64,000 bases of DNA from Streptomyces canus 299MFChir4.1 (lineage in GTDB: Bacteria; Actinomycetota; Actinomycetes; Streptomycetales; Streptomycetaceae): positions 33,354 to 97,353 of the forward strand of contig NZ_KB911612.1 of assembly GCF_000383615.1 (NCBI RefSeq). Direction: 5' to 3'. The position numbers and the translations under genes were made by a program. Positions 9,068-17,696 of this stretch are shown here, piece by piece; the first letter of the stretch is position 1; each line of letters opens with the position of its first letter. A model generated the notes under the pieces. That model did no database searches and was not told where the DNA came from. It saw only the letters and a program-made list of their open reading frames with translations.

Positions 9068-9742
9068 TCAGCCGAAGTCCACGTCGCTGCACCACATGTA
9101 GGCCTGGTCGAGGTGCGAGGCCTGCCAGATCACGAACAGGATGTGGTGTCCGGTGTAGCCGGAGGTCTGGACGGGGAACGTGATGTCCTGTGCCGGGGCG
9201 AAGCGGCCTGTCTGCGTGATGAAGTCGAGGTTGCTCCAGCCCAGGGTCTGGGTCTTGGGGTTGAAGCCCTGCTTGCTCACGTAGACCTTGAAGTAGTCGG
9301 CACCGTGGGACGCCTGGTCGTACAGGTGGACCGAGAAGTTGTTCCCGATGGTCGTGGTCTTCCACGGTCCAGGCTTGTCCAGGCTGGCGTTCCTCGAGAG
9401 GTTGTTGCTGCAGAGCGTCCCGTCGGGGGTCCGTGCCTGGAACTGGCCTCCGAGGCCGTCGCGAAGCGCGCTCATCCAGTTCCACATGGTGTCGGCATTG
9501 GCCTGGAAGGCCTGCCAACACATGGGGTCCTGGGTCTGCATGGCCGGGTTCATGTGGTCGTTGCCCCAGGTCTTCCAGCACTGGTATGCGCGGGTGGCGG
9601 GGCCGACGACGGTTCCGTGAGCCTGGGCGGGGGTCGACCAGGCGAGGGCGCCGACGGCCACGGCGAACAGCATGACGAGCGCCTGGAGAGACCGGCGGAG
9701 GGACGCCCGGGAACGTCCGGGTAACGGACTCTTTTTGCGCAT
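9068..9742 (-). CDS. AA10 lytic polysaccharide monooxygenase
   Basis: A 224-aa secreted copper enzyme that oxidatively cleaves crystalline cellulose or chitin. The signal peptide (residues 1-41) ends in AQA, so His42 becomes the mature N-terminus. With His146 (in YDQASHGADYF) it forms the histidine brace. Cys pairs (C55/C75, and C111 with the Cys in MWCSDVDF) match the family. The end MWCSDVDFG resembles cellulose-active AA10 proteins more than the short chitin-active type. There is no appended binding module. A perfect CebR box 34 bp upstream implies induction by cello-oligosaccharides. Confidence 0.93.
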   Translation of the reverse strand: MRKKSPLPGRSRASLRRSLQALVMLFAVAVGALAWSTPAQAHGTVVGPATRAYQCWKTWGNDHMNPAMQTQDPMCWQAFQANADTMWNWMSALRDGLGGQFQARTPDGTLCSNNLSRNASLDKPGPWKTTTIGNNFSVHLYDQASHGADYFKVYVSKQGFNPKTQTLGWSNLDFITQTGRFAPAQDITFPVQTSGYTGHHILFVIWQASHLDQAYMWCSDVDFG

Positions 9743-9775
9743 GTGGGGGGACTCCTTCCCGTAGTAAGGCGGTTA

Positions 9776-9789
9776 TGGGAGCGCTCCCA
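9776..9789 (-). promoter_or_regulatory. CebR operator
   Basis: TGGGAGCGCTCCCA is a perfect 14-bp palindrome identical to the Streptomyces CebR consensus. It lies 34 bp before the LPMO start codon. CebR is a LacI-family repressor of cellulolytic genes that is released by cello-oligosaccharides. Confidence 0.9.
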
Positions 9790-9910
9790 AAGTGAGGTTT
9801 TCTGAGTGAGATGTCAATGAAGCGGACTGAGTTGATTACAGAGGCGCCTGGCGAGCAGGGAATCCGCCGTGAACCGGTCCCGGGTCAGGCTCCGCGTCAG
9901 TACGGGGCCG

Positions 9911-10331
9911 CTACCTCCAGCGGGTGCGCCACAGCGGCTTGTCGATGCCGTCGGTGTCCTTCTCCATGCGCTTGAAGGACCGGGCGTACTTGTCGAACTT
10001 CGCGGCGATGAGGGCAGCGTCCTCGGTGCAGTTGTCGGCCTCGATGAACAGCAGCGGCACCCCGGCTTCCGGGGCGGTGAGGACGACGTCGGCTCGGGCG
10101 CTGCCGAGCGCGGGGTTCTTCCAGGCGCCCTTGACCGGGAGGGCGGCCTCAGTGACCTAGAAGGCGAGGGTGCCGATCCCGTCGGGTGCATGGACGGTGG
10201 CCCGCGGCGGCCGTCTCGAGCGGCTCCCCCGCGACCAGGTCCAGGTCCGGCTTCGGGCGGATCAGCGCGATGACCGTCTCGTTCACCGTCATCGGTTGCG
10301 AGGCACCGGAGCTTCCCGTGCTCTTGAGCAT
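9911..10331 (-). pseudogene. Replication-relaxation-like protein, broken gene
   Basis: Reading the minus strand, one frame starts MLKSTGSSGASQP and continues with TVNETVIALIRPKPDLDLVAG. After a frame change it goes on with APDGIGTLAF, an in-frame TAG, then WKNPALGSARADVVLTAPEAG, VPLLFIEADNCTED and WRTRW. This is the C-terminal pattern of actinomycete replication-relaxation proteins, which belong to integrative or plasmid-borne elements. The N-terminal DNA-binding part is absent. It is a fragment of a mobile element. Confidence 0.6.
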
Positions 10332-10554
10332 TCCGCCCATCTCCTCCGGCGCGCGGTCCAGCTCGAGGCCGGCGGCCGCCAGCCCGGCAGCTGAGTCCGG
10401 CACCGAATCCTTCCGGCGCCGGACACCTGTGCGGTGACTCCCGCGCGCATGGGGCCGATGCGGACTCAAGGCGGAGAAGGGCATGCGCGCGAGCCGCACG
10501 GAGCCAACAGTCCGAGGCGGACATCGTGCACACCGCCCCCGGCAAGGGGGGCGC

Positions 10555-10948
10555 TCACACGGCGAAGCCGTGGAGCCCGGCCGCACCCGGGGAGAGCGTG
10601 AACACTGCCAGTACCGGACCGTCACCCACGAGGAGATCGACCGTCCGCGCTTTCGAGGACCCACCGTTCAGGCCCACCCGGTCATCGCGGGCGCCCATCG
10701 CGCGGAGCTCAGTGGAGACGGCCTCGCCGACCCACCGTACGAGATCGGTGTTGCGCGTCGCGCCGAGGCCGACCGCCTGGGCGAAGACGGTGGCCCGGCC
10801 CATCCAGGCGGCGCCGTGCAGGGCCTCCTGGCCGGCGCGGAAGGCCGCGATACCCAGGCGCTCGACCGCGGGCGTGAACTGATGCAGGGATCCCATCTGT
10901 TCGTCGAGGGCGAGCAGAGACGGAAGGCTGTCGATGCGCTTCGCGAAC
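10555..10948 (-). pseudogene. GH3 beta-glucosidase/xylosidase-like remnant
   Basis: The minus strand reads KRIDSLPSLLALDEQMGSLHQ, FTPAVERLGIAAFRAGQEALHG, TVFAQAVGLGATRNTDLV, EAVSTELRAMGARDDRVGLN, the N-terminal barrel of a GH3 enzyme. The match stops near 10666, before the catalytic nucleophile region. A short tail (VLAVFTLSPGAAGLHGFAV) could be the original C-terminus joined by deletion. About 850 residues would be missing. It points away from the sugar-binding-protein gene, with LacI-type operators in the gap, as expected for a former divergent hydrolase gene. Confidence 0.65.
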
Positions 10949-11034
10949 GGCGGCAGCGATCGGGGAACGGCGGTGGGTGTGCGGCGCGCGTAACAGACAC
11001 ATGGGATGCCCTTGAGGCCGAGTGGAGAGTGCTT

Positions 11035-11048
11035 TCGAAGCGCTTCGA
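11035..11048. promoter_or_regulatory. LacI-family operator, copy 1
   Basis: TCGAAGCGCTTCGA is a perfect palindrome with the central CG and flanking pattern typical of LacI/GalR-family operators. An identical copy lies 166 bp away at 11201. The pair sits between the GH3 remnant and the solute-binding-protein gene. Confidence 0.75.
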
Positions 11049-11200
11049 TGCATCGATGCACGTCAGGGCACTAGAGAAGTGTGAGGGGATCAATATCGTC
11101 GCATCAAGCAGGGCATGCGTGGGGTCCCTTCCCCGCTTCGGAGGAATCTTGGAAGCGACCCTTGTGCACCCCCGTGCCTTCACTTAACCTCACTGCAACG

Positions 11201-11214
11201 TCGAAGCGCTTCGA
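11201..11214 (+). promoter_or_regulatory. LacI-family operator, copy 2
   Basis: TCGAAGCGCTTCGA again, 118 bp upstream of the solute-binding-protein start. Its position suits a repressor site over the promoter of that gene. No LacI-family regulator gene is intact in this window, so control must come from elsewhere. Confidence 0.78.
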
Positions 11215-11331
11215 TTGAGAATTACGTCTAGTAATGGGATGTTCCCGTTTCTGCTCGGCCAGTTCCAGTCACGACACCGCAGCCGACGGCCTACTGCCGG
11301 GTGTCCAGGTGCGCCACGAAGGGTTGACGCA

Positions 11332-13011
11332 ATGACGCCGAACGCCGCCTCCGCCCCCTCCGGACCCAGCAGGAGAAGCTTCCTCGCCTCCACGGCGGTC
11401 GTCGCCGCAGCAGCGGCCGGTGGGATGCCGCTGCTCACCGCCTGCGGCGGCTCGGACAGCGGCGAGCGCGAAGGGGCCACATCGGGCAAGGCGGCGGACA
11501 AGCTGCTCCCGACGTACGTGGCCAGCACGCTTGCCGAGCCGGACATTCCGACGAAGAACGGTTCGACGGCCGGCTACACCAGCAAGGTCGACCTCGCGGC
11601 CCTCGCCACCTCGGTCCCGAACAAGCTCGCTACGGGCGCTTCCCTCAAGATCATGGCCCCGTTCTGGGGCTCCCCGCCGAAGGCCGGCTGCGCCTACTAC
11701 AAAGGGCTCGACGCAGCAGCCGGCACCAAGGTCACCTGGCAGAACCAGGACGGCAACACCTACGGCCAGAAGCTCGGCGCCGTCCTCGCCTCCAGCTCCA
11801 TACCCGACATGGTGATCGTGCCCAGCTGGGAACTGGTCGGCAAGATCTCGAACGCGGTCACCGCGAAGTTCATGGACCTCGGCCCCTACTTGGCGGGCGA
11901 CAAGGTCAAGAAGTACCCGAACCTGGCCGCGATACCGTCCGACGCCTGGCGCATGAGCATCTTCGGCGGCGCGCTGCGCGGTATCCCGATGCCTGCCGCC
12001 CCCGCGAGCTTCATCACGCCCTTCTACCGCAAGGACATCTTCGACAAGAAGGGCTACACCGTCCCCAAGTCGGCCGATGAGTTCCTCAGTTGGGCCAAGG
12101 AGGCCACCAGCGCCAAGGCCAAGGTGTGGGCGTGCGGTGACATGAGGTGGTCGGCGGCAGGCTTCTTCAGTGTCCTGCCGGCCGGGACTATCGGCTGGAA
12201 CATCGGGGACGACGGCAAGCTGACGTACCGCATCGAGCACCCCGCGTACCTCGAACACCTGGAGTGGGTCCGCAAGCTGTTCGCTGCGGGCGTGGTCCAT
12301 CCCGACGACAAGGCGATCACGGGCGACCCGGGCCAGCGATTCACCGCCGGGCAGGTCCTGGTCTACAACGGCAACGGGGCCGACTGGTGGGGCAAGACCG
12401 TCGAACAGGCCCAGTCCAACCCGGACTTCCGGATCGAGGGCATGGACTACTTCGGCGCTGACGGCGGCAACCCGACACTGTACGCCGGCCAGCCCGCCGG
12501 CATCTGGTCGATGATCCGCAAGGGCGCCTCGAAGGAGACGATCGAGAACGCCCTGGCCGCCGCCAACTTCGCGGCCGGGCCCTACGGCACCAAGGAGCGG
12601 ATGTACGTCGACTACGGCATCGAGGGCACCCACTACACCGTCAAGAACGGCGTCCCGGTCAAGAACGACCTGGGTATCCAAGAGGTGAACAACGCCTGGG
12701 CGATGCTGGCGGCCCCTGCTCCCTACACCGCCCACCCCGACTTCCCCGAGATCGCCCGCAAGCAGGTCGAGTGGCAGCAGCGGCAGGGTGCCTTCATGAA
12801 GAAGACGTCCACCTACGGCCTGAACATCGTCGAGCCGACCCGCTACGCCACCCTCTCCAGCCAGTTCGAGCAGCTGGAGATCGACTACGTGCGCGGCAAC
12901 AAGAAGGTGTCCGACATTCAGCAGGCCATCTCCACCTGGAAGTCCTCCGGTGGCGACAAGCTGCGCGACTGGTACAAGCAGCTCATCGACGAGAACGGCA
13001 GCGGCAGCTGA
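11332..13011 (+). CDS. Sugar ABC transporter solute-binding lipoprotein
   Basis: A 559-aa family 1 binding protein. A twin-arginine export signal (SRRSFLAS) is followed by the lipobox LTAC, giving a membrane-anchored lipoprotein. The length is that of the long LipO/YtcQ-type binding proteins, which take oligosaccharides, rather than the 420-440 aa type. Start 11332 is chosen because the Tat motif follows directly. The next gene, a permease, starts one base before this stop (TGATG) but is broken, so the binding protein may have no cognate channel nearby. Neighbouring GH74/GH12 suggest a xyloglucan oligosaccharide ligand. Confidence 0.88.
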   Translation: MTPNAASAPSGPSRRSFLASTAVVAAAAAGGMPLLTACGGSDSGEREGATSGKAADKLLPTYVASTLAEPDIPTKNGSTAGYTSKVDLAALATSVPNKLATGASLKIMAPFWGSPPKAGCAYYKGLDAAAGTKVTWQNQDGNTYGQKLGAVLASSSIPDMVIVPSWELVGKISNAVTAKFMDLGPYLAGDKVKKYPNLAAIPSDAWRMSIFGGALRGIPMPAAPASFITPFYRKDIFDKKGYTVPKSADEFLSWAKEATSAKAKVWACGDMRWSAAGFFSVLPAGTIGWNIGDDGKLTYRIEHPAYLEHLEWVRKLFAAGVVHPDDKAITGDPGQRFTAGQVLVYNGNGADWWGKTVEQAQSNPDFRIEGMDYFGADGGNPTLYAGQPAGIWSMIRKGASKETIENALAAANFAAGPYGTKERMYVDYGIEGTHYTVKNGVPVKNDLGIQEVNNAWAMLAAPAPYTAHPDFPEIARKQVEWQQRQGAFMKKTSTYGLNIVEPTRYATLSSQFEQLEIDYVRGNKKVSDIQQAISTWKSSGGDKLRDWYKQLIDENGSGS

Positions 13012-13412
13012 TGTCCCTCACGGCCGGCAACAGGCCCGACGGGACTCGTCCCCCCGCGGCCGTAGGGGAACCGACGGCCGCGGTCACCGCGGCCACCGTG
13101 ACGGAGAGCGTGCCGCGCAGGGGCGCCCAAGGCGGCCAAAGATCCCCTCCGGGTCCGGTTGGCGCCGTGAGCGCGCGCTCATCCTGATGACGCTGCCCGA
13201 CCTGGTCCTGCTCCTGCTCTTCAACTACGCGGTCCAGAAGTACACCGAGGCGCCGACCAGCCTCCAACAGGCGGTCCGCACCGGTCAACTCTCCTCCCTG
13301 GGGCCGCAGATGGCCGTCATGGTCCTTGCCCCGACTCCCCGTCGCAGTGGCCTCCCCTCTCGTCCAGCGCCACTTCAAGAAGGGCATGCTCACGGGGGCG
13401 ATCAAAGGCTGA
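13011..13412 (+). pseudogene. Fused relic of two sugar ABC permeases
   Basis: The first frame (MSLTAGNRPDG) is a permease N-terminus. After a frame change it continues KIPSGSGWRRERALILM with a first membrane segment ending FNYAV. It then jumps directly into QKYTEAPTSLQQAVRTGQL and, after another frame change, VAVASPLVQRHFKKGMLTGAIKG, which is the C-terminus of the partner permease. A deletion of about 1.7 kb has therefore joined the start of permease 1 to the end of permease 2. The product cannot transport. Confidence 0.8.
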
Positions 13413-13584
13413 CGGCCTTGACCCTGCCCACGCCGCAGACCCGTCGGCCATGGGTCCGCAGCTTCGCCGTGCGGCTCGCGCCCAAGTGGCGCAGCCGCAC
13501 AGAGAGACCTCCCCGCCCCCTCAGAATGTCAACTCCCCTCTTATTCCTGCACAAGAGGTATGTCATGCCCATGGCGTTCCGGCC

Positions 13585-13740
13585 ATGACCGCGATCACCG
13601 GCCCCGTCCACGGCACCCGGGAGTCGCACTCGGCCGCCCGCAGGGAGGACGGCTTCCTGAGTGGCAACGGTCATCACGGCGCCCTTGTGTTCGAGGAACG
13701 GGACGCAGGGCGAACCGTCGTCACGCTTCACACCGTGTAC
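13585..13740 (+). pseudogene. GH95 alpha-L-fucosidase-like N-terminal stub
   Basis: From ATG 13585 the frame reads VHGTRESHSAARREDGFLSGNG and HHGALVFEERDAGRTVVTLH, the opening of GH95 enzymes, in which WEDGFLSGNGRHGALVFG is highly conserved. The match ends near 13735 and the frame runs on without similarity to 13803. GH95 enzymes remove fucose or L-galactose from plant side chains such as those of xyloglucan, so the stub fits the locus. More than 700 codons are lost. Confidence 0.6.
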
Positions 13741-13799
13741 GGCCGGTCGGCGATCAGCCCAGCTGGTTCAGCTATCACTTGCAACAGAGAGGAAGCTCC

Positions 13800-14912
13800 A
13801 TGAGAAGGTCTTGGATTCCACCCCTGATCACGCTTCTCACCGCCGCGTTCGGGGTGACAGCGGCAAGTCCGTCCCCTGCCTCTGCCGCCTCCGACACGCC
13901 CTTGCGGGTCATGCCGTTGGGCGACTCGATAACCTGGGGCGTGGGAAGCAGTACGGGCAACGGCTACCGGGGCCCGCTGTGGAACCAGCTCGCGGCAGAC
14001 GGCCATCCGCTGGATTTCGTCGGCACTGTGCGGGGTGGTTCGATGTCCGACCCTGACAACGAAGGCCACTCCGGATACCGCATCGACCAGATCGCCGCAC
14101 TCGCCGACGCCTCGCTGACTCGCTACCGGCCCAACGTGGTGACGCTGCATATCGGCACCAACGACCTCCAAGGGGCTTCCGAGGTCAACACTGCCATCGC
14201 CCGGCTGAGGTCGCTGGTCAACCAGATCACCGCCGACGTCCCCGACGCAACCGTCCTCGTCGCCTCCCTGGTCGTGTCCACCAGCAGCTCGGAGGAGCAG
14301 TTCCGGGGCGCTTACAACCAGGCCGTCCGCCAAATCGTCAGCGACGCACAGGCCGCTGGCAAGCGCATCGCACATGTCGACATGAGCAGCCTGACCACGG
14401 CCGACCTGGCCGACCCCCTGCATCCCAACGACGCCGGCTACCAGAAGATGGCAGACGCCTTCCACCGCGGCATCCAGGCCGCGGACAGCGCCGGATGGCT
14501 CAGGAACCCCGCCCCTGCCCCCGCACGCATACAGTCCGGCATCACCGGCAAGTGCCTGGACGTCAACGGCGCCGCCACCACCGACGGGACCGCCGTCCAG
14601 ACCTGGAGCTGCGGCGACGGCGACGGCGCCAACCAGTACTGGTCCGCGTACACCGACGGCACCCTGCGCTCCATGGGCAAGTGCCTCGACGCCGCCGGCG
14701 GGGCCACCGCCGACGGCACCAAGGTGCAGCTCTGGTCCTGCCACGGCGGCGCCAACCAGGTCTGGCAGCCCTACAACGGCGGCTACCGCAACCCCGCGTC
14801 CGGCCGCTGCCTCGACATTCCGGGCTCCTCCACGGCCGACGGCACGCAGCTCCACCTTTGGGACTGCAACGGCGGCGCCAACCAGAAGTGGACCACCCTG
14901 ACCGCGGGATGA
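13800..14912 (+). CDS. Secreted SGNH/GDSL esterase with ricin-type CBM13
   Basis: A 370-aa secreted enzyme. A signal peptide covers about residues 1-30 (cut after SAA/ASA). The SGNH domain has GDSITWG with Ser43 and ends with HPNDAGY (Asp/His of the triad), resembling CE3-type acetylxylan esterases. After residue 240 a ricin B lectin domain of about 125 residues has three QxW-like repeats (GKCLDVNGA, GKCLDAAGG, GRCLDIPGS). It probably de-acetylates hemicellulose. Start 13800 is supported by gagagg a few bases upstream. Confidence 0.88.
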   Translation: MRRSWIPPLITLLTAAFGVTAASPSPASAASDTPLRVMPLGDSITWGVGSSTGNGYRGPLWNQLAADGHPLDFVGTVRGGSMSDPDNEGHSGYRIDQIAALADASLTRYRPNVVTLHIGTNDLQGASEVNTAIARLRSLVNQITADVPDATVLVASLVVSTSSSEEQFRGAYNQAVRQIVSDAQAAGKRIAHVDMSSLTTADLADPLHPNDAGYQKMADAFHRGIQAADSAGWLRNPAPAPARIQSGITGKCLDVNGAATTDGTAVQTWSCGDGDGANQYWSAYTDGTLRSMGKCLDAAGGATADGTKVQLWSCHGGANQVWQPYNGGYRNPASGRCLDIPGSSTADGTQLHLWDCNGGANQKWTTLTAG

Positions 14913-15208
14913 CCCCGCTCCCGGGATCTGAACCCTTTCCGGGCTCAGCTCCCGGGAGACACATCGGTGCCGGGCACGGCCGCGACGGCACCCGATGCAG
15001 TCGGCTCATACGTCTCTCAAGTTGCCGGCCGCCTGCGGCGCCGGCAAGGACGCACCGGCAGCAGGAAGGGCCCGGCCGCCGCGCTGCCCGCCCACGTGCG
15101 CAGCACGGTCGGCAAGCCGGACATCGCGTCCGTCGGACTCCCCAACAGAGCAGTCAGCGAGGCGGGTTACCCCACTTCCCCCGCGCATCCGAAAGGCAAG
15201 GACCTGTC
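14913..15208. other. Intergenic with possible terminator hairpin
   Basis: Between the esterase and GH74. TTGCCGGC (15022-15029) pairs with GCCGGCAA (15040-15047) around a short loop, giving a compact GC hairpin without a T tract. It could terminate the esterase transcript. No gene is seen. Confidence 0.45.
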
Positions 15209-17560
15209 ATGACTCATGCCCCGCACCTCTCCCGCCGAGGACTGCTGGTCGCCGGTGCGGCCGCGGCCGCACTCCCCGGGCTCGCCCCGTCCGCTGCCTC
15301 CGCCGCATCCGCAGGCGCGACCGGCAAGGTCCGACGCACGCCGTACACCTTCCGCAACGCGGAGATGGTCGGCGGCGGTTTCGTCCCCGGCATCATCTTC
15401 AACCAGAGCGAACCCGGACTCGTGTACGCCCGTACCGACATCGGCGGCGCCTACCGCCTCGACACGGCGACGAAGCGGTGGATCCCCCTCACCGACTGGA
15501 TCGGCTGGGACGAGTACGGACACACCGGCATCATCAGCATCGCCACCGACGAGGTCGACCCCGACCGCGTCTACCTGGCGGCGGGCACCTACACCCTCCC
15601 CGACTGGGACCCGAGCATGGCAGCGATCCTGCGCTCGACCGACCGCGGCCGCACCTGGAAGACCACCCCTCTGCCGTTCCGGCTGGGCGGCAACATGCCC
15701 GGCCGGGGCATCGGCGAGCGGCTGGTGATCGACCCCAACCAGAACAGGATCCTGTACCTGGGAGTGCGCGGGGGCCACGGGCTCTGGCGCAGCACCGACC
15801 ACGGCAGGACGTTCGCGAAGGTGACCAGCCTCCCCAACGCGGGCAACTTCGTCATCGACCCCACCGACCCCGACGGCTACAACGGAGACAACCTGGGCGT
15901 GCTGCAAGTCGTCTTCGACAAGCGCACCGGCAGAGCCGGGAAGGCCACCCGGACCCTCTACGTCACCGTCGCCGACAAGGACAACATCCTGTACCGGTCC
16001 ACCGACGCGGGAGCGACCTGGGAACGCGTACCCGGGCAGCCCACCGGCTTCATCCCGCACCACGCGGTCTTCGACCACGTCGGCGGCTACCTGTACCTGG
16101 CGACCAGCAACACCGCCGGCCCCTACGACGGCTCCAAGGGCGACGTGTGGAAGCTGGACACCACCACCGACACCTGGACCCGCGTCAGTCCGGTCCCGTC
16201 CACCAGCGACGACAACCAATACGGTTACAGCGGCCTGACCATCGACCGGCAGAACCCGGACACCTTGATGGTGTCCACCCAGGTCAAGTGGTACCCCGAC
16301 TGCCTCCTCTTCCGCTCCACCGACGGCGGCGCGAGCTGGACCCGCGCGTGGGACATGGACACGAATTCCGAGCGCACCCTGCGCTACGACATGGACATCT
16401 CCGCCGCCCCCTGGCTGACCTGGAACGCCTCGCCGCCGCTTCCCGAGATGACCCCCAAGCTGGGCTGGATGATGGAGTCCGTCCAGATCGACCCCTTCGA
16501 CTCCGACCACTTCATGTACGGAACCGGCGCGACGATCTACGGCGCCGACAACCTGACCGACTGGGACAGCGGCGGCACGGTGCACCTGTCCGTGCGGGCC
16601 CAGGGCCTGGAGGAGACCTCGGTCGGCTGCGTGATCAGCCCACCCGCCGGTCGCGCACACCTCTTCTCCGGTGTGGGCGATGTCGGCGGCTTCCGGCACA
16701 CGGATTTCCGCAAGGCGCCGAAGATGTACGACAGCCCGACCTTCGGCGCCACCCCCGCCCTGGACTACGCGGAGCTGGCGCCCCACACCATCGTGCGGGT
16801 CGGCAACCCCACCAGCGGCTGGACCCAGCACTTCGCCCTCTCCACCGACAGCGGCGACACCTGGAAGCCGTCGGGCAGCGAGCCGTCCGGCGTCACCGGC
16901 CCCGGAGTCGACGACCAGGCCGTCGCCGTCAGCGCCGACGGCAGGCGGATCGTCTGGTCACCGGCCGGCGCGCCGGTCAGCTGGTCCGACGACCACGGAG
17001 CGACCTGGACGGCCTCGAAGGGGCTGCCTACCGGGGCCTCCGTGCGCTCCGACCGGGTGAACCCGGCGAAGTTCTACGCCTACGACTCCGGCGTCTTCTA
17101 CCTCAGCACGGACGGCGGTGAGAGCTTCAAGGCCACGGCGGCGACCGGTCTGCCCACCGCGGGGAACGTCCGGTTCAAGCCGGTCCCGGGCCACGAGGGC
17201 GACATCTGGCTGGCCGGCGGCACCACCAAGCCCACCACCCCCACACCGTACGGGCTGTGGCGGTCGACCGACTCCGGAGCGTCCTTCACCAGGGTCGAGG
17301 CAGTGGACCAGGGCGACGTCGTCGGATTCGGCAAGGCCGCGCCCGGCGCCACGTACCCCGCCGTCTACACCAGCTCCAAGATCCACGGCGTGCGCGGCAT
17401 CTTCCGTTCCGACGACGCGGGCCGGACCTGGGTCCGCATCAACGACGACCGCCACGAGTACGCCTGGACCGGCAACACCATGACCGGAGACCCCCGGGTC
17501 CACGGTCGCGTCTACTTCGGGACCAACGGACGCGGAGTCATCTACGGCGACCCCAAGTGA
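15209..17560 (+). CDS. GH74 xyloglucanase
   Basis: A 783-aa secreted enzyme made of two seven-bladed propellers that cleaves the xyloglucan backbone. A twin-arginine signal (SRRGLLVAG) opens the protein. The first catalytic Asp lies in YARTDIGGAYR and the second probably in DPFDSDHFMYG. Recurrent LWRSTD.G.TF and similar sialidase/BNR-like repeats mark the blades. No carbohydrate-binding module follows, unlike many actinomycete relatives. ATG 15209 is preceded by caagga. Together with GH12 and the binding protein it makes this a xyloglucan locus. Confidence 0.93.
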   Translation: MTHAPHLSRRGLLVAGAAAAALPGLAPSAASAASAGATGKVRRTPYTFRNAEMVGGGFVPGIIFNQSEPGLVYARTDIGGAYRLDTATKRWIPLTDWIGWDEYGHTGIISIATDEVDPDRVYLAAGTYTLPDWDPSMAAILRSTDRGRTWKTTPLPFRLGGNMPGRGIGERLVIDPNQNRILYLGVRGGHGLWRSTDHGRTFAKVTSLPNAGNFVIDPTDPDGYNGDNLGVLQVVFDKRTGRAGKATRTLYVTVADKDNILYRSTDAGATWERVPGQPTGFIPHHAVFDHVGGYLYLATSNTAGPYDGSKGDVWKLDTTTDTWTRVSPVPSTSDDNQYGYSGLTIDRQNPDTLMVSTQVKWYPDCLLFRSTDGGASWTRAWDMDTNSERTLRYDMDISAAPWLTWNASPPLPEMTPKLGWMMESVQIDPFDSDHFMYGTGATIYGADNLTDWDSGGTVHLSVRAQGLEETSVGCVISPPAGRAHLFSGVGDVGGFRHTDFRKAPKMYDSPTFGATPALDYAELAPHTIVRVGNPTSGWTQHFALSTDSGDTWKPSGSEPSGVTGPGVDDQAVAVSADGRRIVWSPAGAPVSWSDDHGATWTASKGLPTGASVRSDRVNPAKFYAYDSGVFYLSTDGGESFKATAATGLPTAGNVRFKPVPGHEGDIWLAGGTTKPTTPTPYGLWRSTDSGASFTRVEAVDQGDVVGFGKAAPGATYPAVYTSSKIHGVRGIFRSDDAGRTWVRINDDRHEYAWTGNTMTGDPRVHGRVYFGTNGRGVIYGDPK

Positions 17561-17696
17561 GGTCCGGCTCCCGGTCGCCACGCTCCGCACCCGCCGTCCC
17601 GAAGAGGAGACCGACGTGGCCCTGCCGCCAGGGCAGGACGACCGACTTCTCCTCTCCCGTGTGATCCCCCCACTCAGCACACATTCCGGAGGGCTG

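Noticed and set aside
14995..17121. Long open frame antiphase to GH74 on the plus strand
   Set aside because: Arg/Pro/His-rich composition typical of an out-of-frame reading of a high-GC gene; no motif, and GH74 is clearly coded in the overlapping frame.
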